Part shown: piece after piece, positions 9,412 to 17,601 of the stretch
Position numbering within the stretch: the stretch's first letter is position 1
Layout: every line of letters begins with the position of its first letter
Source of the DNA: Bacteroidales bacterium UBA3297
GTDB lineage: Bacteria; Bacteroidota; Bacteroidia; Bacteroidales; Paludibacteraceae
NCBI GenBank assembly: GCA_002362105.1
Contig: DETD01000024.1
Span: forward strand, 62,001-126,000
DNA: 64,000 bases
Direction: 5' to 3'
Made by a program: the position numbers and the translations under genes
The notes under the pieces: generated by a model
Seen by the model: the letters and a program-made list of their open reading frames with translations, nothing else
What the model was told of the DNA's origin: nothing
Databases searched by the model: none

Positions 9412-10373
9412 TTTTGCATGTATTCTTTAGCGTAATAAGAAATAATGTATTTTGCCCCCGCCCTCTTAATGGCGATAAGGCTTTCGAATACAATTCGTTT
9501 TTCATCGAGGTAGCCCATTTTGGCTGCCGACTTTATCATTGAGTATTCTCCACTCACCTGGTAAGCTACCATTGGTGTGTCGGGAAACTTTTCCACACCA
9601 CGCGCTATAATGTCAAGATACGGCATTGCAGGTTTGACCATTGTCCAGTCGGCTCCCTCTGCAATATCGGCGGCAATCTCTCCAAGTCCCTGGTCGTGTG
9701 TGCGGTAGTCCATTTGGTAGGTCCGTCTGTCACCAAAAGAAGGGGCCGAGTCAGCGGCATCACGGAACGGACCATAATAAGCCGAAGCGTATTTTGCCGA
9801 ATAAGCCATAATCTTGCACTTGTCACGCAAACCGGCTTCCCTCAGTTTCTTGTCTAGCGCCTCTATTTGTCCATCCATCATAGCCGACGGAGCCACAAAA
9901 TCGGCACCCGCCTTGGCGTGCACATAGGCCATTTCAGCCAACAGTGGCAGGGTGGCATCGTTGTCGACATCGTTGTCCTTCAATAACCCACAATGGCCAT
10001 GACTGGTGTACTCGCAAAGGCAGACATCAGTAAAGACCAACACCTGTGGCACAGCTTTTTTGAGCGCCTTAACGGCACGGCACACCAGAGCGTCTTCCGC
10101 ATAGGCCAAAGTACCCCGCTCATCTTTCAATTCATCGCTAATGACACCGAACAGCAATACCTTGTCAACACCCAATTTATAAACCTCTTTCACATCTTCT
10201 ACCAACGTGTCGATAGAGAAACGGCAGATGCCCGGCATACTCGAAATTTCGGACTTTACACCAGTGCCCTCTACCACAAAGTATGGATAAATGAAATCAG
10301 ACGAATGTAATTCTACATCGGCATACTTGTCGCGCGTCGCCTGGTCTTTACGGTAATCTCTATATCTAATCAT
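9402..10373 (-). CDS. hemB: Delta-aminolevulinic acid dehydratase (porphobilinogen synthase)
   Basis: HemB condenses two 5-aminolevulinate molecules into porphobilinogen. The 323-residue protein has the zinc-type cysteine motif DVCLCEYTSHGHCG, the first active-site lysine in YSAKYASAYYGPFRDA and the Schiff-base lysine in MVKPAMPYLD. It overlaps hemD by 4 bases at its start and hemL by 10 bases at its end, consistent with translational coupling. Confidence 0.95.
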   Translation of the reverse strand: MIRYRDYRKDQATRDKYADVELHSSDFIYPYFVVEGTGVKSEISSMPGICRFSIDTLVEDVKEVYKLGVDKVLLFGVISDELKDERGTLAYAEDALVCRAVKALKKAVPQVLVFTDVCLCEYTSHGHCGLLKDNDVDNDATLPLLAEMAYVHAKAGADFVAPSAMMDGQIEALDKKLREAGLRDKCKIMAYSAKYASAYYGPFRDAADSAPSFGDRRTYQMDYRTHDQGLGEIAADIAEGADWTMVKPAMPYLDIIARGVEKFPDTPMVAYQVSGEYSMIKSAAKMGYLDEKRIVFESLIAIKRAGAKYIISYYAKEYMQKWA

Positions 10374-11017
10374 TTCGGTCGTATTTTTTGTTTGTTTAGT
10401 ATTTCTTTCAAATGTTGTTCAGTAACGGCTCCACGGGTTACAAACTGCTTATGCGCTGGTAGGGAACCATACAAAAACATAAAATTATCGATTGTACTGG
10501 GCGATGTGAATACAATGCGCTCCACCTCGTCCAAGTTTACTTTTACCGGATTCTCCGGCATTCGGTTATGATAGGCGGTTACCGTCAATACATCGAATCC
10601 CAGTTCCTTGAGTCCGTTGGGAATAAGCGGGAGTCCCAAATCAGATCTTGGGACCAGGACCCGCCCTCTGGGCTGTCGGCTGAACCAGTCTACCACGCCA
10701 TACGAATCGTCTTTCTCCACCTGCTCTACACCCGAGAAACCGGCCTCTTCCAGTTTCTTCGTCGTTGTCGGGCCTATCGATACGACCCGTCCACCGGTAA
10801 CTGGCCGATGTGGAAACAGTTCGTCAGCAAGACGGCTCCAGTATTTAACCGCGTAACGGCTGGTGAACAGCAAGTAGCTGACTCCACCCTCTGCCGTGTA
10901 CCACTGCCGTACAGCCGCACGAAGGAGCGAATCGTCGGCCAACGGCTTAATTTCAATAAGCGGTGTATGTATATAATCAGGATTGTTACATACCAATCCC
11001 GTATACAGGGTCTTCAT
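10370..11017 (-). CDS. hemD: Uroporphyrinogen-III synthase
   Basis: HemD cyclises hydroxymethylbilane to uroporphyrinogen III with inversion of ring D. The sequence is poorly conserved in this family; at 215 residues this one is slightly short. Supporting segments are YLLFTSRYAVKYW, VSIGPTTTKKLEEAGF, RVLVPRSDLG and VFTSPSTIDNF, which match the two Rossmann-like lobes. It overlaps hemAC by an ATGA junction and hemB by 4 bases, and the position between hemC and hemB strongly supports the call. Confidence 0.88.
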   Translation of the reverse strand: MKTLYTGLVCNNPDYIHTPLIEIKPLADDSLLRAAVRQWYTAEGGVSYLLFTSRYAVKYWSRLADELFPHRPVTGGRVVSIGPTTTKKLEEAGFSGVEQVEKDDSYGVVDWFSRQPRGRVLVPRSDLGLPLIPNGLKELGFDVLTVTAYHNRMPENPVKVNLDEVERIVFTSPSTIDNFMFLYGSLPAHKQFVTRGAVTEQHLKEILNKQKIRPK

Positions 11018-12540
11018 ATGAGGCTGTCTTTCTTAAATATCTTTTTAAGGTCGTCTCTACCTTTCCGCGCCGTAATAGCCAGCCTTCCCTGCATAGGGTG
11101 TGTTTCAAACGGCAGCACCTCGGCAATTTCGTTAGCCATACCCAACCTTTTCAGGGCACAAGTGGCAACAATAACAGCATCGACGTCGCCACGCTTTACC
11201 TGTTCCACCCTTTCTTCTATACAGCCCCTGATGCCTACGACTTTCAAGTCGGAACGTAGAGCAAGCAACTCCGCACGTCGGAGGGGCGAACTAGTCCCTA
11301 TCCTTGCACCAGCTGGCAGTTGCGCCAAAGTGAGATGATTGCGGCTGACAAGCGAATCGGTTTTGTCGAAGGCTTCGTATATGGCTATCACCTCCAATTC
11401 ATCGTTCAGTTTCACCGGCAAGTCTTTCGCCGAATGAATGGCAATATCGGCATCGCCATTCAGCAACGCATAGTCGAGTTCGCGAGTGAACATATCGTCA
11501 GGCGCTTCACCGTTAAGTAGCGATATATTCAGGTGCTTATCTCCGAACGACTCCGAAAAGACCACGGTGTGCGGCACTCCGGGTATACGCCTGAACACTT
11601 CTTGAACCTGTATTTGAGACAGCTTGCTACTACGTGCTACCACACGGATAACCTGCTGGTTTTTCCGCCGGCTCATTATTTCATTCAGTTTGTGAATCTC
11701 TATTTCAATAAGCAGTTCGGCCTTTGCCACTTCGTCTTCACGGATATGGACATTCTGTTGCACCAAGTGCTCAATATCGCCAATATTGTAGAGCTTTATA
11801 TTCGGCAACTTGCCAACAGCAGGGTCTACATCGCGCGGAAACGCCAAGTCGATATACAGGGCCCGTTGCGAGGCCGGAACATTTTCGGGCTTGATGATAT
11901 GGTCGAGCGACGATGTTGCACTAATCACCACATCGGCCGTGGCCAGCACTTCATCTAACTTGTCGAGGCTGTACACCTCGGCACCATAAACAGCCGCCAA
12001 TTCTTCCGCCTTGCTTAACGTCCGGTTCAGCAGTGTTACACGCTGTGCGCCCTTGTTCTTAAGGAATTTAAGTATATCGGCAGTCAGTTTGTTGACACCA
12101 ATCAGGACAATACGGGCCGACTTCACCTCAATTTGTTCCCGCTCCATCAGCTCTATAGCTGCCAGGCTGTGGCTTACCGCACCATGCGAAATTTGGGTTT
12201 CCAGACGTACCTGCTTACCAATCTGCAAAGCACACTCAAACAGTTTATGGATGCCCACCGACAGTTTTTGCTTGCCGTTGCAGGCCTTTATATAGGCATC
12301 TTTCACCTGACCCTGTACGGCTCTTTCGCCAACAATAGCAGACTCTAAGCCACACACCACTCTGAAGAGGTGGCGGGCTACCTGTTCGGGAACTTCGCCA
12401 TCTCCATAGTAAACCTCCACACGGTTGCAGGTCTGCAACAATACGGAAGGTCCTTTGGCGTCAACCTCTAACTTCTGCAAATAGTCCTCGCGGTCGGTAA
12501 GAGAGGTGTTTTGGTGGTTTATTGACAAATATTGAATCAT
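11014..12540 (-). CDS. hemA: Glutamyl-tRNA reductase fused to truncated porphobilinogen deaminase (HemA-HemC)
   Basis: The 508-residue protein joins two pathway enzymes. Residues 1 to about 295 are glutamyl-tRNA reductase: catalytic Cys38 in LLQTCNRVEVY, GLESAIVGE, and a Rossmann domain with VLIGVNKLTADI. The family's C-terminal dimerisation domain is absent; the frame moves from the start of the spinal helix (EIHKLNEIMSRRK) straight into HemC. The HemC part (about 298-508) begins VIRVVARSSKLSQIQVQEV and keeps the catalytic Asp in HSAKDLP and the Arg pair in GTSSPLRRAEL. It stops after MQGRLAITARKG, where normal deaminases continue into domain 3, which carries the cysteine holding the dipyrromethane cofactor. 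The stop overlaps hemD as ATGA, so this is not a visible frameshift. Both activities are expected from context, but how the cofactor is held is unclear. Confidence 0.88.
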   Translation of the reverse strand: MIQYLSINHQNTSLTDREDYLQKLEVDAKGPSVLLQTCNRVEVYYGDGEVPEQVARHLFRVVCGLESAIVGERAVQGQVKDAYIKACNGKQKLSVGIHKLFECALQIGKQVRLETQISHGAVSHSLAAIELMEREQIEVKSARIVLIGVNKLTADILKFLKNKGAQRVTLLNRTLSKAEELAAVYGAEVYSLDKLDEVLATADVVISATSSLDHIIKPENVPASQRALYIDLAFPRDVDPAVGKLPNIKLYNIGDIEHLVQQNVHIREDEVAKAELLIEIEIHKLNEIMSRRKNQQVIRVVARSSKLSQIQVQEVFRRIPGVPHTVVFSESFGDKHLNISLLNGEAPDDMFTRELDYALLNGDADIAIHSAKDLPVKLNDELEVIAIYEAFDKTDSLVSRNHLTLAQLPAGARIGTSSPLRRAELLALRSDLKVVGIRGCIEERVEQVKRGDVDAVIVATCALKRLGMANEIAEVLPFETHPMQGRLAITARKGRDDLKKIFKKDSLI

Positions 12541-13559
12541 TACCAGTTCGTTTCTTTAATCCAGTCGGCCAAAAATTTAAGATTTTCAAACGGCGTATCG
12601 GCCAAAACGCCATGGCCCAGATTGACAATCCAGTCGTTGTGCTCTGCAAAATAAGGTTTATAGTACTTTTCCATATGGGCGGCTATGACGTCCTTGGAAC
12701 AGAAAAGCAGCATTGGGTCGATATTTCCCTGCAAGCCCACTTCTGAATGCACCATTTGGCGGGCCTTCGAAAGCGGAGTCTGCCAGTCGACACTGACAAA
12801 GTCACAAACATCTGGTGTAATACTCTCTAAACCACATCCAATTCCCTTAGGGAAGTATATAAACGGCACGCCTTTTCCACGCACAGCATCGGAAATACGC
12901 TTTACAGCCGGCATAAACAGTTCGTTATACACTTCGAACGGCACTAAACCGGCATGGGTGTCGAACAACTGGAAGGCCTGCACCCCGTGTGCTACCTGCT
13001 TCAGCGCATAGTCTATGCTGAACGAGGTTACCGCATCAACCAGCTGTTTCGTCTCCTTTTTATTGCGGAAGATATACTTTTTCGCCTCCGGAAAGTCGTG
13101 TTTGGCACTAGTTCCCTGCAACATATAGAGCAATGTGGTCAGGGGCGCGCCACAAAATCCGATTAATGGTGCGCGTTGCTGCTTCACAACAAAGTCAATC
13201 GCACTATAGACGTGCGACAGTTTTTCTCCATCGCAGTGGAGCTTCGCGAGCGGATTCTCCATCGCAGCCAACGGATTGCAAAAACGAGGGCCCTTGTCCG
13301 TCCATTCTATCTCCATCCCCATAGCAACTGGTATGGTTAGAATATCGCTGAAAAGAATCGCAGCATCAACCCCCAAGTCGTCAACCGGCAACATGGTCAC
13401 TTTTGCGGCCAAACTAGGAGTAGACATCAGTTCCCTGAAAGAATACTGCCCCCGCAACTTATTATAATTCGGCAAAACACGGCCAGCCTGCCGCATAAAC
13501 CAAAACGGAGGTCTGTTGCCATATCGGCCTTTCAGTGTATCTAAAAAAGGATTCTTCAT
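12540..13559 (-). CDS. hemE: Uroporphyrinogen decarboxylase
   Basis: HemE removes four carboxyl groups from uroporphyrinogen III to give coproporphyrinogen III. The 339-residue protein has the family signature PPFWFMRQAGRVLPNY near the N-terminus, the active-site Asp region AAILFSDIL, GFCGAPLTTLLYM and NLGHGVLADTP near the C-terminus. Its stop shares one base with the start of hemAC (TAATG), so the genes are tightly coupled. Confidence 0.95.
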   Translation of the reverse strand: MKNPFLDTLKGRYGNRPPFWFMRQAGRVLPNYNKLRGQYSFRELMSTPSLAAKVTMLPVDDLGVDAAILFSDILTIPVAMGMEIEWTDKGPRFCNPLAAMENPLAKLHCDGEKLSHVYSAIDFVVKQQRAPLIGFCGAPLTTLLYMLQGTSAKHDFPEAKKYIFRNKKETKQLVDAVTSFSIDYALKQVAHGVQAFQLFDTHAGLVPFEVYNELFMPAVKRISDAVRGKGVPFIYFPKGIGCGLESITPDVCDFVSVDWQTPLSKARQMVHSEVGLQGNIDPMLLFCSKDVIAAHMEKYYKPYFAEHNDWIVNLGHGVLADTPFENLKFLADWIKETNW

Positions 13560-13608
13560 CTCTGTGTAAAAGCATAAAAAACGGAGGGGAAACTGCTGCC
13601 AGAAAGTA

Positions 13609-14985
13609 TTATTCGACAGGCAGATTAACCAAGTAGCTGGCTTCGTCGAATGCCTGCTTTATACGGTCGCCCATGCCAATACCTCCACGCAGGTTTCCTG
13701 CAATACGGAGGGTCGGATACTGGCGCTGCACGTCGTCGATGGCCTTGAAACGCGCATCGGTCGATACCTCATATTGCGGAATGGCATGCTTATGTCTGAA
13801 AATACGGATGGCGTCGGGCTTCTTGCCGGCAGGGTAACCCAACATATCGGCAAGGTGTCCGCTCACAATGCGGGTCAGCTCTTCATCGCTGTACTGCAAC
13901 ATATCTTGGTGCCTGACTCCACCCATGAAGAAAGACATAGAGGCTCCCGCCTCAGGGCTACGGCCAACGAAGCAGGCCGACGGGAACAGAATGCCCAACA
14001 CGTCCTTCTTTTCCTTCGATGGCACAAGGGCTCCGAAGGCCTTCCACACGTTACCGCCACAATCGGCCAAACCAACGCCTACCTGAACCACTGGTGCATA
14101 GAAAAGGTTGCTGATATCGGCCATTTTATCGCTATCGATAAAAGGCAGTACTTCGGGCAGCGCATAAGCGCCACAAGTGGTAACCACCTGGCCAGCCTCA
14201 ATGGTGTGTTGCTCTCCGTTTACGCTGTAAGCTATGCTCCAATCCTTTCCCGAAGGCATTACTCTGACACCAGACGCCGAAGTTATAATATGTTCAGAGC
14301 CAATGGCTTTCTCTAAAGCCGATATCAGTTGCACAAATCCGCCTTTAACCGAGAAGAGTTTCTTACTCGCCTTTTTGTCGCGTTCGGTTTTGGGTAACTT
14401 GGCCTTTGCTATGCTACCTCTGATAAACGAACCGTATTCCTGCTCTAAATTGTAGAGTTTTGGCAATGCCAAACGGGTAGGCAGTTTGTAGGGGTCACCC
14501 GCATACACACCCGACATGAACGGATCGACCGCATAGTCGACATACGACTTGCCCAAACGGCGCTGTGCCAGTTCGCCCACGCTCTCGTTCGGATTATTAC
14601 CTTTTTTCCGCCAAGGTTCCATCAAGATGCGTATTTTGTCGCACCAGCTGAACAATGGGGTCCTTATGGCACTAACCAGGCCTGAAGGTAGTTCATGGAA
14701 ACGGTCGCCTTTCCAGATAAGCCGGCGCTTGCTCGATTCGCAGGCCACCTCTAACTGGCAGCTGTCGCCAAGCTGTTCGAAAAGTTCCGCCACTTCTGGA
14801 TATTTCACAACGCTGGTGCTGGGGCCTTCTTCAAAAGTGAAATCCCCCACTTTCACAGTGTGCATTTGTCCTCCCACGCGGTCTCTGCTTTCCAAGACCA
14901 ATATATTCTTTTTTGCACGCGTAAGCTGGTAGGCACAAGTCATTCCAGTAATACCGGCACCTATTACAACCGTATCGTATTTCAT
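13609..14985 (-). CDS. hemY: Protoporphyrinogen oxidase, FAD-dependent (HemY type)
   Basis: This oxidises protoporphyrinogen IX to protoporphyrin IX by six-electron transfer through FAD. The 458-residue protein starts with the dinucleotide-binding motif VVIGAGITGMTCAYQL, then LESRDRVGGQMHTV and FEEGPSTSV, all typical of the family. RIAGNLRGGIGMGDRIK near the C-terminus is the second FAD contact. Some annotators label this family hemG in Bacteroidetes. An electron acceptor other than oxygen must be used under anaerobiosis; none is encoded nearby. It lies 16 bases after hemN and 49 bases before hemE. Confidence 0.93.
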   Translation of the reverse strand: MKYDTVVIGAGITGMTCAYQLTRAKKNILVLESRDRVGGQMHTVKVGDFTFEEGPSTSVVKYPEVAELFEQLGDSCQLEVACESSKRRLIWKGDRFHELPSGLVSAIRTPLFSWCDKIRILMEPWRKKGNNPNESVGELAQRRLGKSYVDYAVDPFMSGVYAGDPYKLPTRLALPKLYNLEQEYGSFIRGSIAKAKLPKTERDKKASKKLFSVKGGFVQLISALEKAIGSEHIITSASGVRVMPSGKDWSIAYSVNGEQHTIEAGQVVTTCGAYALPEVLPFIDSDKMADISNLFYAPVVQVGVGLADCGGNVWKAFGALVPSKEKKDVLGILFPSACFVGRSPEAGASMSFFMGGVRHQDMLQYSDEELTRIVSGHLADMLGYPAGKKPDAIRIFRHKHAIPQYEVSTDARFKAIDDVQRQYPTLRIAGNLRGGIGMGDRIKQAFDEASYLVNLPVE

Positions 14986-15001
14986 TTATAAAAAACCAAA
15001 A

Positions 15002-16378
15002 TTAGATGGGTTTTGAAAACATTTTGTTAGTGTTCCTCATCAGAGGATCAAGCGCGGCAGCCACATTGCGCACAAACGGATGCCCTACAGCCGACATCAC
15101 AATGCCGTCGTCTGTCCATTCGATAAGTCCGTCTTCCGCCATTTGGCCAAGAAGCTCCTCGTTGTAATTTACAGCCGACTTCACATCACCGACACTACAA
15201 CTAAGTGTAGCGGCCAGTTCAGACCACGACAAACGGTAATTGCACATTAAACGCTCAATAACTTCTTTCACAATCACTTCCTGCCGGGTCAACTTATAGC
15301 CTTTAAACGTTGAAAGACGCCCAGAAAGTGTGGTTGCCACATATTCGCCAATGTCCTTGGTATTTTGGGCGTAGGAGTCGTAAAGCTGACTAATACCGGT
15401 TGCGCCAAAGGCGTAAACCTGTCCTGTTGTCCTGCGTGTGCAGTATCCCTGAAAGTTGCGGGCAAGCAGCCCTTCCTTCAAAGCCAAATACAATTCGTCG
15501 CCAGGCAAGACAAAATGGTCGAGTCCAATGCTCTTGTAGCCCGCCTGTAGCAGCAACTCCGAAGCTCTCTCATACATTTGCTGTTTGACGGTTGCCTCTG
15601 GCAATCCAGCCTTTTCAAGTAGCTGCTGTCGTTTGAAGACCCAAGGTACATGGCCGTAACTGAAAGTTACCAGCCGGTCGGGCTGCAGCGCAATAGCAGC
15701 CTCAATGTTGCGGGCAAAAGAATCGGGGGTCTGTAAAGGCAGACCAAACAGGAAGTCCATATTAACCGAAGCTCCAGCCGACCTGAGGATTTCCATTATC
15801 TGTTTAAGCGGTACCTTTGCGGGTACACGCCCCACCGTTTCCAAGACCTTTAGGTCGGTGTCTTGTACACCAAGGCTGAAACGGTTAAAATGACTGTTCG
15901 TCAAATCCACCCAGTCTTTTTCATCTAAATAACCCGGATGGCATTCGACTGCAATTTCTGGCCTTTCGATGGTCGGGAACAACGACAGCAAATGCTCGTT
16001 GATTTCCTTCAACACCGATGCAGGCAAAGCGGTTGGACTACCCCCACCAAAATGAATTTGGCTGATAGGCCTGTTTTTTCCTAAGTGTGCGGCCACTATG
16101 TCGATCTCACGATGTATGGCCTTAATGTAGTTGTCTAGTTCCTCCCTTGAACGGGGCATGATATAGGAGTTACACCCGCAATAATGGCAAAGACGCTTAC
16201 AGAAGGGCATATGCAGGTAGAAGGAAAGGAGTTTTGTCCCCTCCGTGTTCGACCTGTCAACCGCCTGCATATAGTCGTCTGCTCCCAGCGTCACAAAATA
16301 GTTGGCTGGCGGGTAACTGGTATATCTTGGTACTGCCACATTGTATTTCCCGACAAGTTCCTTTTCGTCGTATTTCAT
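15002..16378 (-). CDS. hemN: Oxygen-independent coproporphyrinogen III oxidase
   Basis: HemN is a radical SAM enzyme that decarboxylates two propionates of coproporphyrinogen III without oxygen. The cluster-binding cysteines are in FCKRLCHYCGC (Cx3Cx2C), followed by HFGGGSPTALP; YNVAVPRYTSYPPANYF at the start is diagnostic. I chose the Met at 16378 (458 residues) rather than the frame opening at 16396, because family members begin close to the KYNVPVPRYTSYP segment. It is the first gene of the heme operon, so the pathway's anaerobic late step is transcribed first. Confidence 0.94.
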   Translation of the reverse strand: MKYDEKELVGKYNVAVPRYTSYPPANYFVTLGADDYMQAVDRSNTEGTKLLSFYLHMPFCKRLCHYCGCNSYIMPRSREELDNYIKAIHREIDIVAAHLGKNRPISQIHFGGGSPTALPASVLKEINEHLLSLFPTIERPEIAVECHPGYLDEKDWVDLTNSHFNRFSLGVQDTDLKVLETVGRVPAKVPLKQIMEILRSAGASVNMDFLFGLPLQTPDSFARNIEAAIALQPDRLVTFSYGHVPWVFKRQQLLEKAGLPEATVKQQMYERASELLLQAGYKSIGLDHFVLPGDELYLALKEGLLARNFQGYCTRRTTGQVYAFGATGISQLYDSYAQNTKDIGEYVATTLSGRLSTFKGYKLTRQEVIVKEVIERLMCNYRLSWSELAATLSCSVGDVKSAVNYNEELLGQMAEDGLIEWTDDGIVMSAVGHPFVRNVAAALDPLMRNTNKMFSKPI

Positions 16379-16455
16379 ACCAATAAAGCGAAACACCAGC
16401 TGTTTATCTTCTGTTGTGAATTGTGCGTACGCTGCTAATGTTTCTAAATTATTTG

Positions 16456-16487
16456 CAAAATTAATATAAAGGTGCTCTTAGAAACAA
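16456..16487 (-). promoter_or_regulatory. Candidate promoter of the heme operon
   Basis: Read leftward, TTG (16487-16485) and TAATTTTG (16463-16456) are separated by 21 bases, matching the Bacteroidetes consensus. Transcription would start around 16449, about 70 bases before the hemN ATG. Confidence 0.55.
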
Positions 16488-16904
16488 TCCCTACTTATAG
16501 GGATATTTTACACCTGTTTTACCTCCCAAATATACGGCTAAACACTAGAAAAAACAAAGCGAATTCCAGCTAATTAACAAAACAATAATTTCAGCATTCC
16601 TTATAGAACAAAAGATTTCATTTGGTATCTTTTTGATTTTCATAGAATTTATTACATTTTTTCTAATTTTCTTGAGCAACAAATAATTGGAATGGTATTT
16701 CCGACTAACAACATTATTTGAACTACAGTATGTTCTTTCGCCAGGAAAACGTTAACTATGGAAGTTCATGACGGAGAAAAAGGGTCTATATTACATTACA
16801 AATAAAATAGCAATCTACTTATAAAGTAATTTGAGAAACACTTTTGTTTTTTACAAATTTTCTATATTTTTATGATATATGATTGGATCTGATAATAGCA
16901 TTGA
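16488..16904. other. AT-rich divergent intergenic region between heme and cas operons
   Basis: No ORF or RNA gene is evident. A weak rightward promoter candidate for the cas operon is TTG at 16844-16846 with TATTTTTA at 16865-16872 (18-base spacing, last consensus base not matched), about 33 bases before the cas6 ATG. The change from balanced to AT-rich sequence here marks the left edge of the defence island. Confidence 0.35.
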
Positions 16905-17597
16905 ATGAACAACATAAAAACATTAATAGTCAGTTTTGGCAATGAAATTTCGCTGTGGGAAATTCCTCTTTTCCGAGGAGCTGTAATTCATGCGATGGAG
17001 AACGCCAATGTATTATTCCATAATCATTTAGACGACAACTCGTTTCGTTACCGCTATCCTTTGATTCAGTATAAGCGTATACAGAAAAAGGCGGCTTTAG
17101 TCTGTGTCGGGGAAGGAACGGAAGTAATAGGCGAGTTTTATAACAATGCCAATTTTGATTTGGCATTAGGAGGTAGAACGTCGACAATGGAAGTGGAACG
17201 GATAGATGCTCACCGTACATTGGTGCAGACCTGGGACACAGAATTCCGATATACGCTTCGCAAATGGCTGCCGTTGAGTTCGGATAATTACAAGACGTAT
17301 CAGTCATTGGAAGGAATTATGGAACAGTGCGCTTTCCTGCAGAACATTCTGATAGGCAACATTCTATCCTTCTGCAAAGGCGTAGACATCACAATAGAGC
17401 ATGAAATAAGTTGCGTCATCACCAAACTCATAGACTGCCACACCTACACCTACAAGGGCGTCAAGATGAAAGGGTTCGACGTGGAGTTCAAGACCAACGT
17501 CAGCTTGCCCGACTATATCGGCCTGGGAAAAGGCGTTAGTTTAGGGTTCGGCATGGTGGTTAGGAAATATGACAGAAAAGAAAATAGTAAAGAATAA
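16905..17597 (+). CDS. cas6: CRISPR repeat endoribonuclease Cas6
   Basis: Cas6 cuts the CRISPR transcript within each repeat to release crRNAs. The 230-residue protein is a RAMP-fold protein of the type common in Bacteroidetes. The C-terminus has the glycine-rich loop GLGKGVSLGFGMV and DVEFKTNVSLPDYIGLG, both typical of the Cas6 C-terminal half; the N-terminal half (IPLFRGAVIHAM) is more variable. A catalytic histidine cannot be assigned by eye; His50 and His108 are candidates. It is the first gene of the type III-A operon, 4 bases before cas10, and would process the array at 40589-43839. Confidence 0.85.
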   Translation: MNNIKTLIVSFGNEISLWEIPLFRGAVIHAMENANVLFHNHLDDNSFRYRYPLIQYKRIQKKAALVCVGEGTEVIGEFYNNANFDLALGGRTSTMEVERIDAHRTLVQTWDTEFRYTLRKWLPLSSDNYKTYQSLEGIMEQCAFLQNILIGNILSFCKGVDITIEHEISCVITKLIDCHTYTYKGVKMKGFDVEFKTNVSLPDYIGLGKGVSLGFGMVVRKYDRKENSKE

Positions 17598-17601
17598 GAA
17601 T

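Noticed and set aside
11014..11040. Possible frameshift explaining the short HemC
   Set aside because: The stop overlaps the hemD start as ATGA and hemD is intact in the next frame, so no HemC domain 3 sequence remains downstream.
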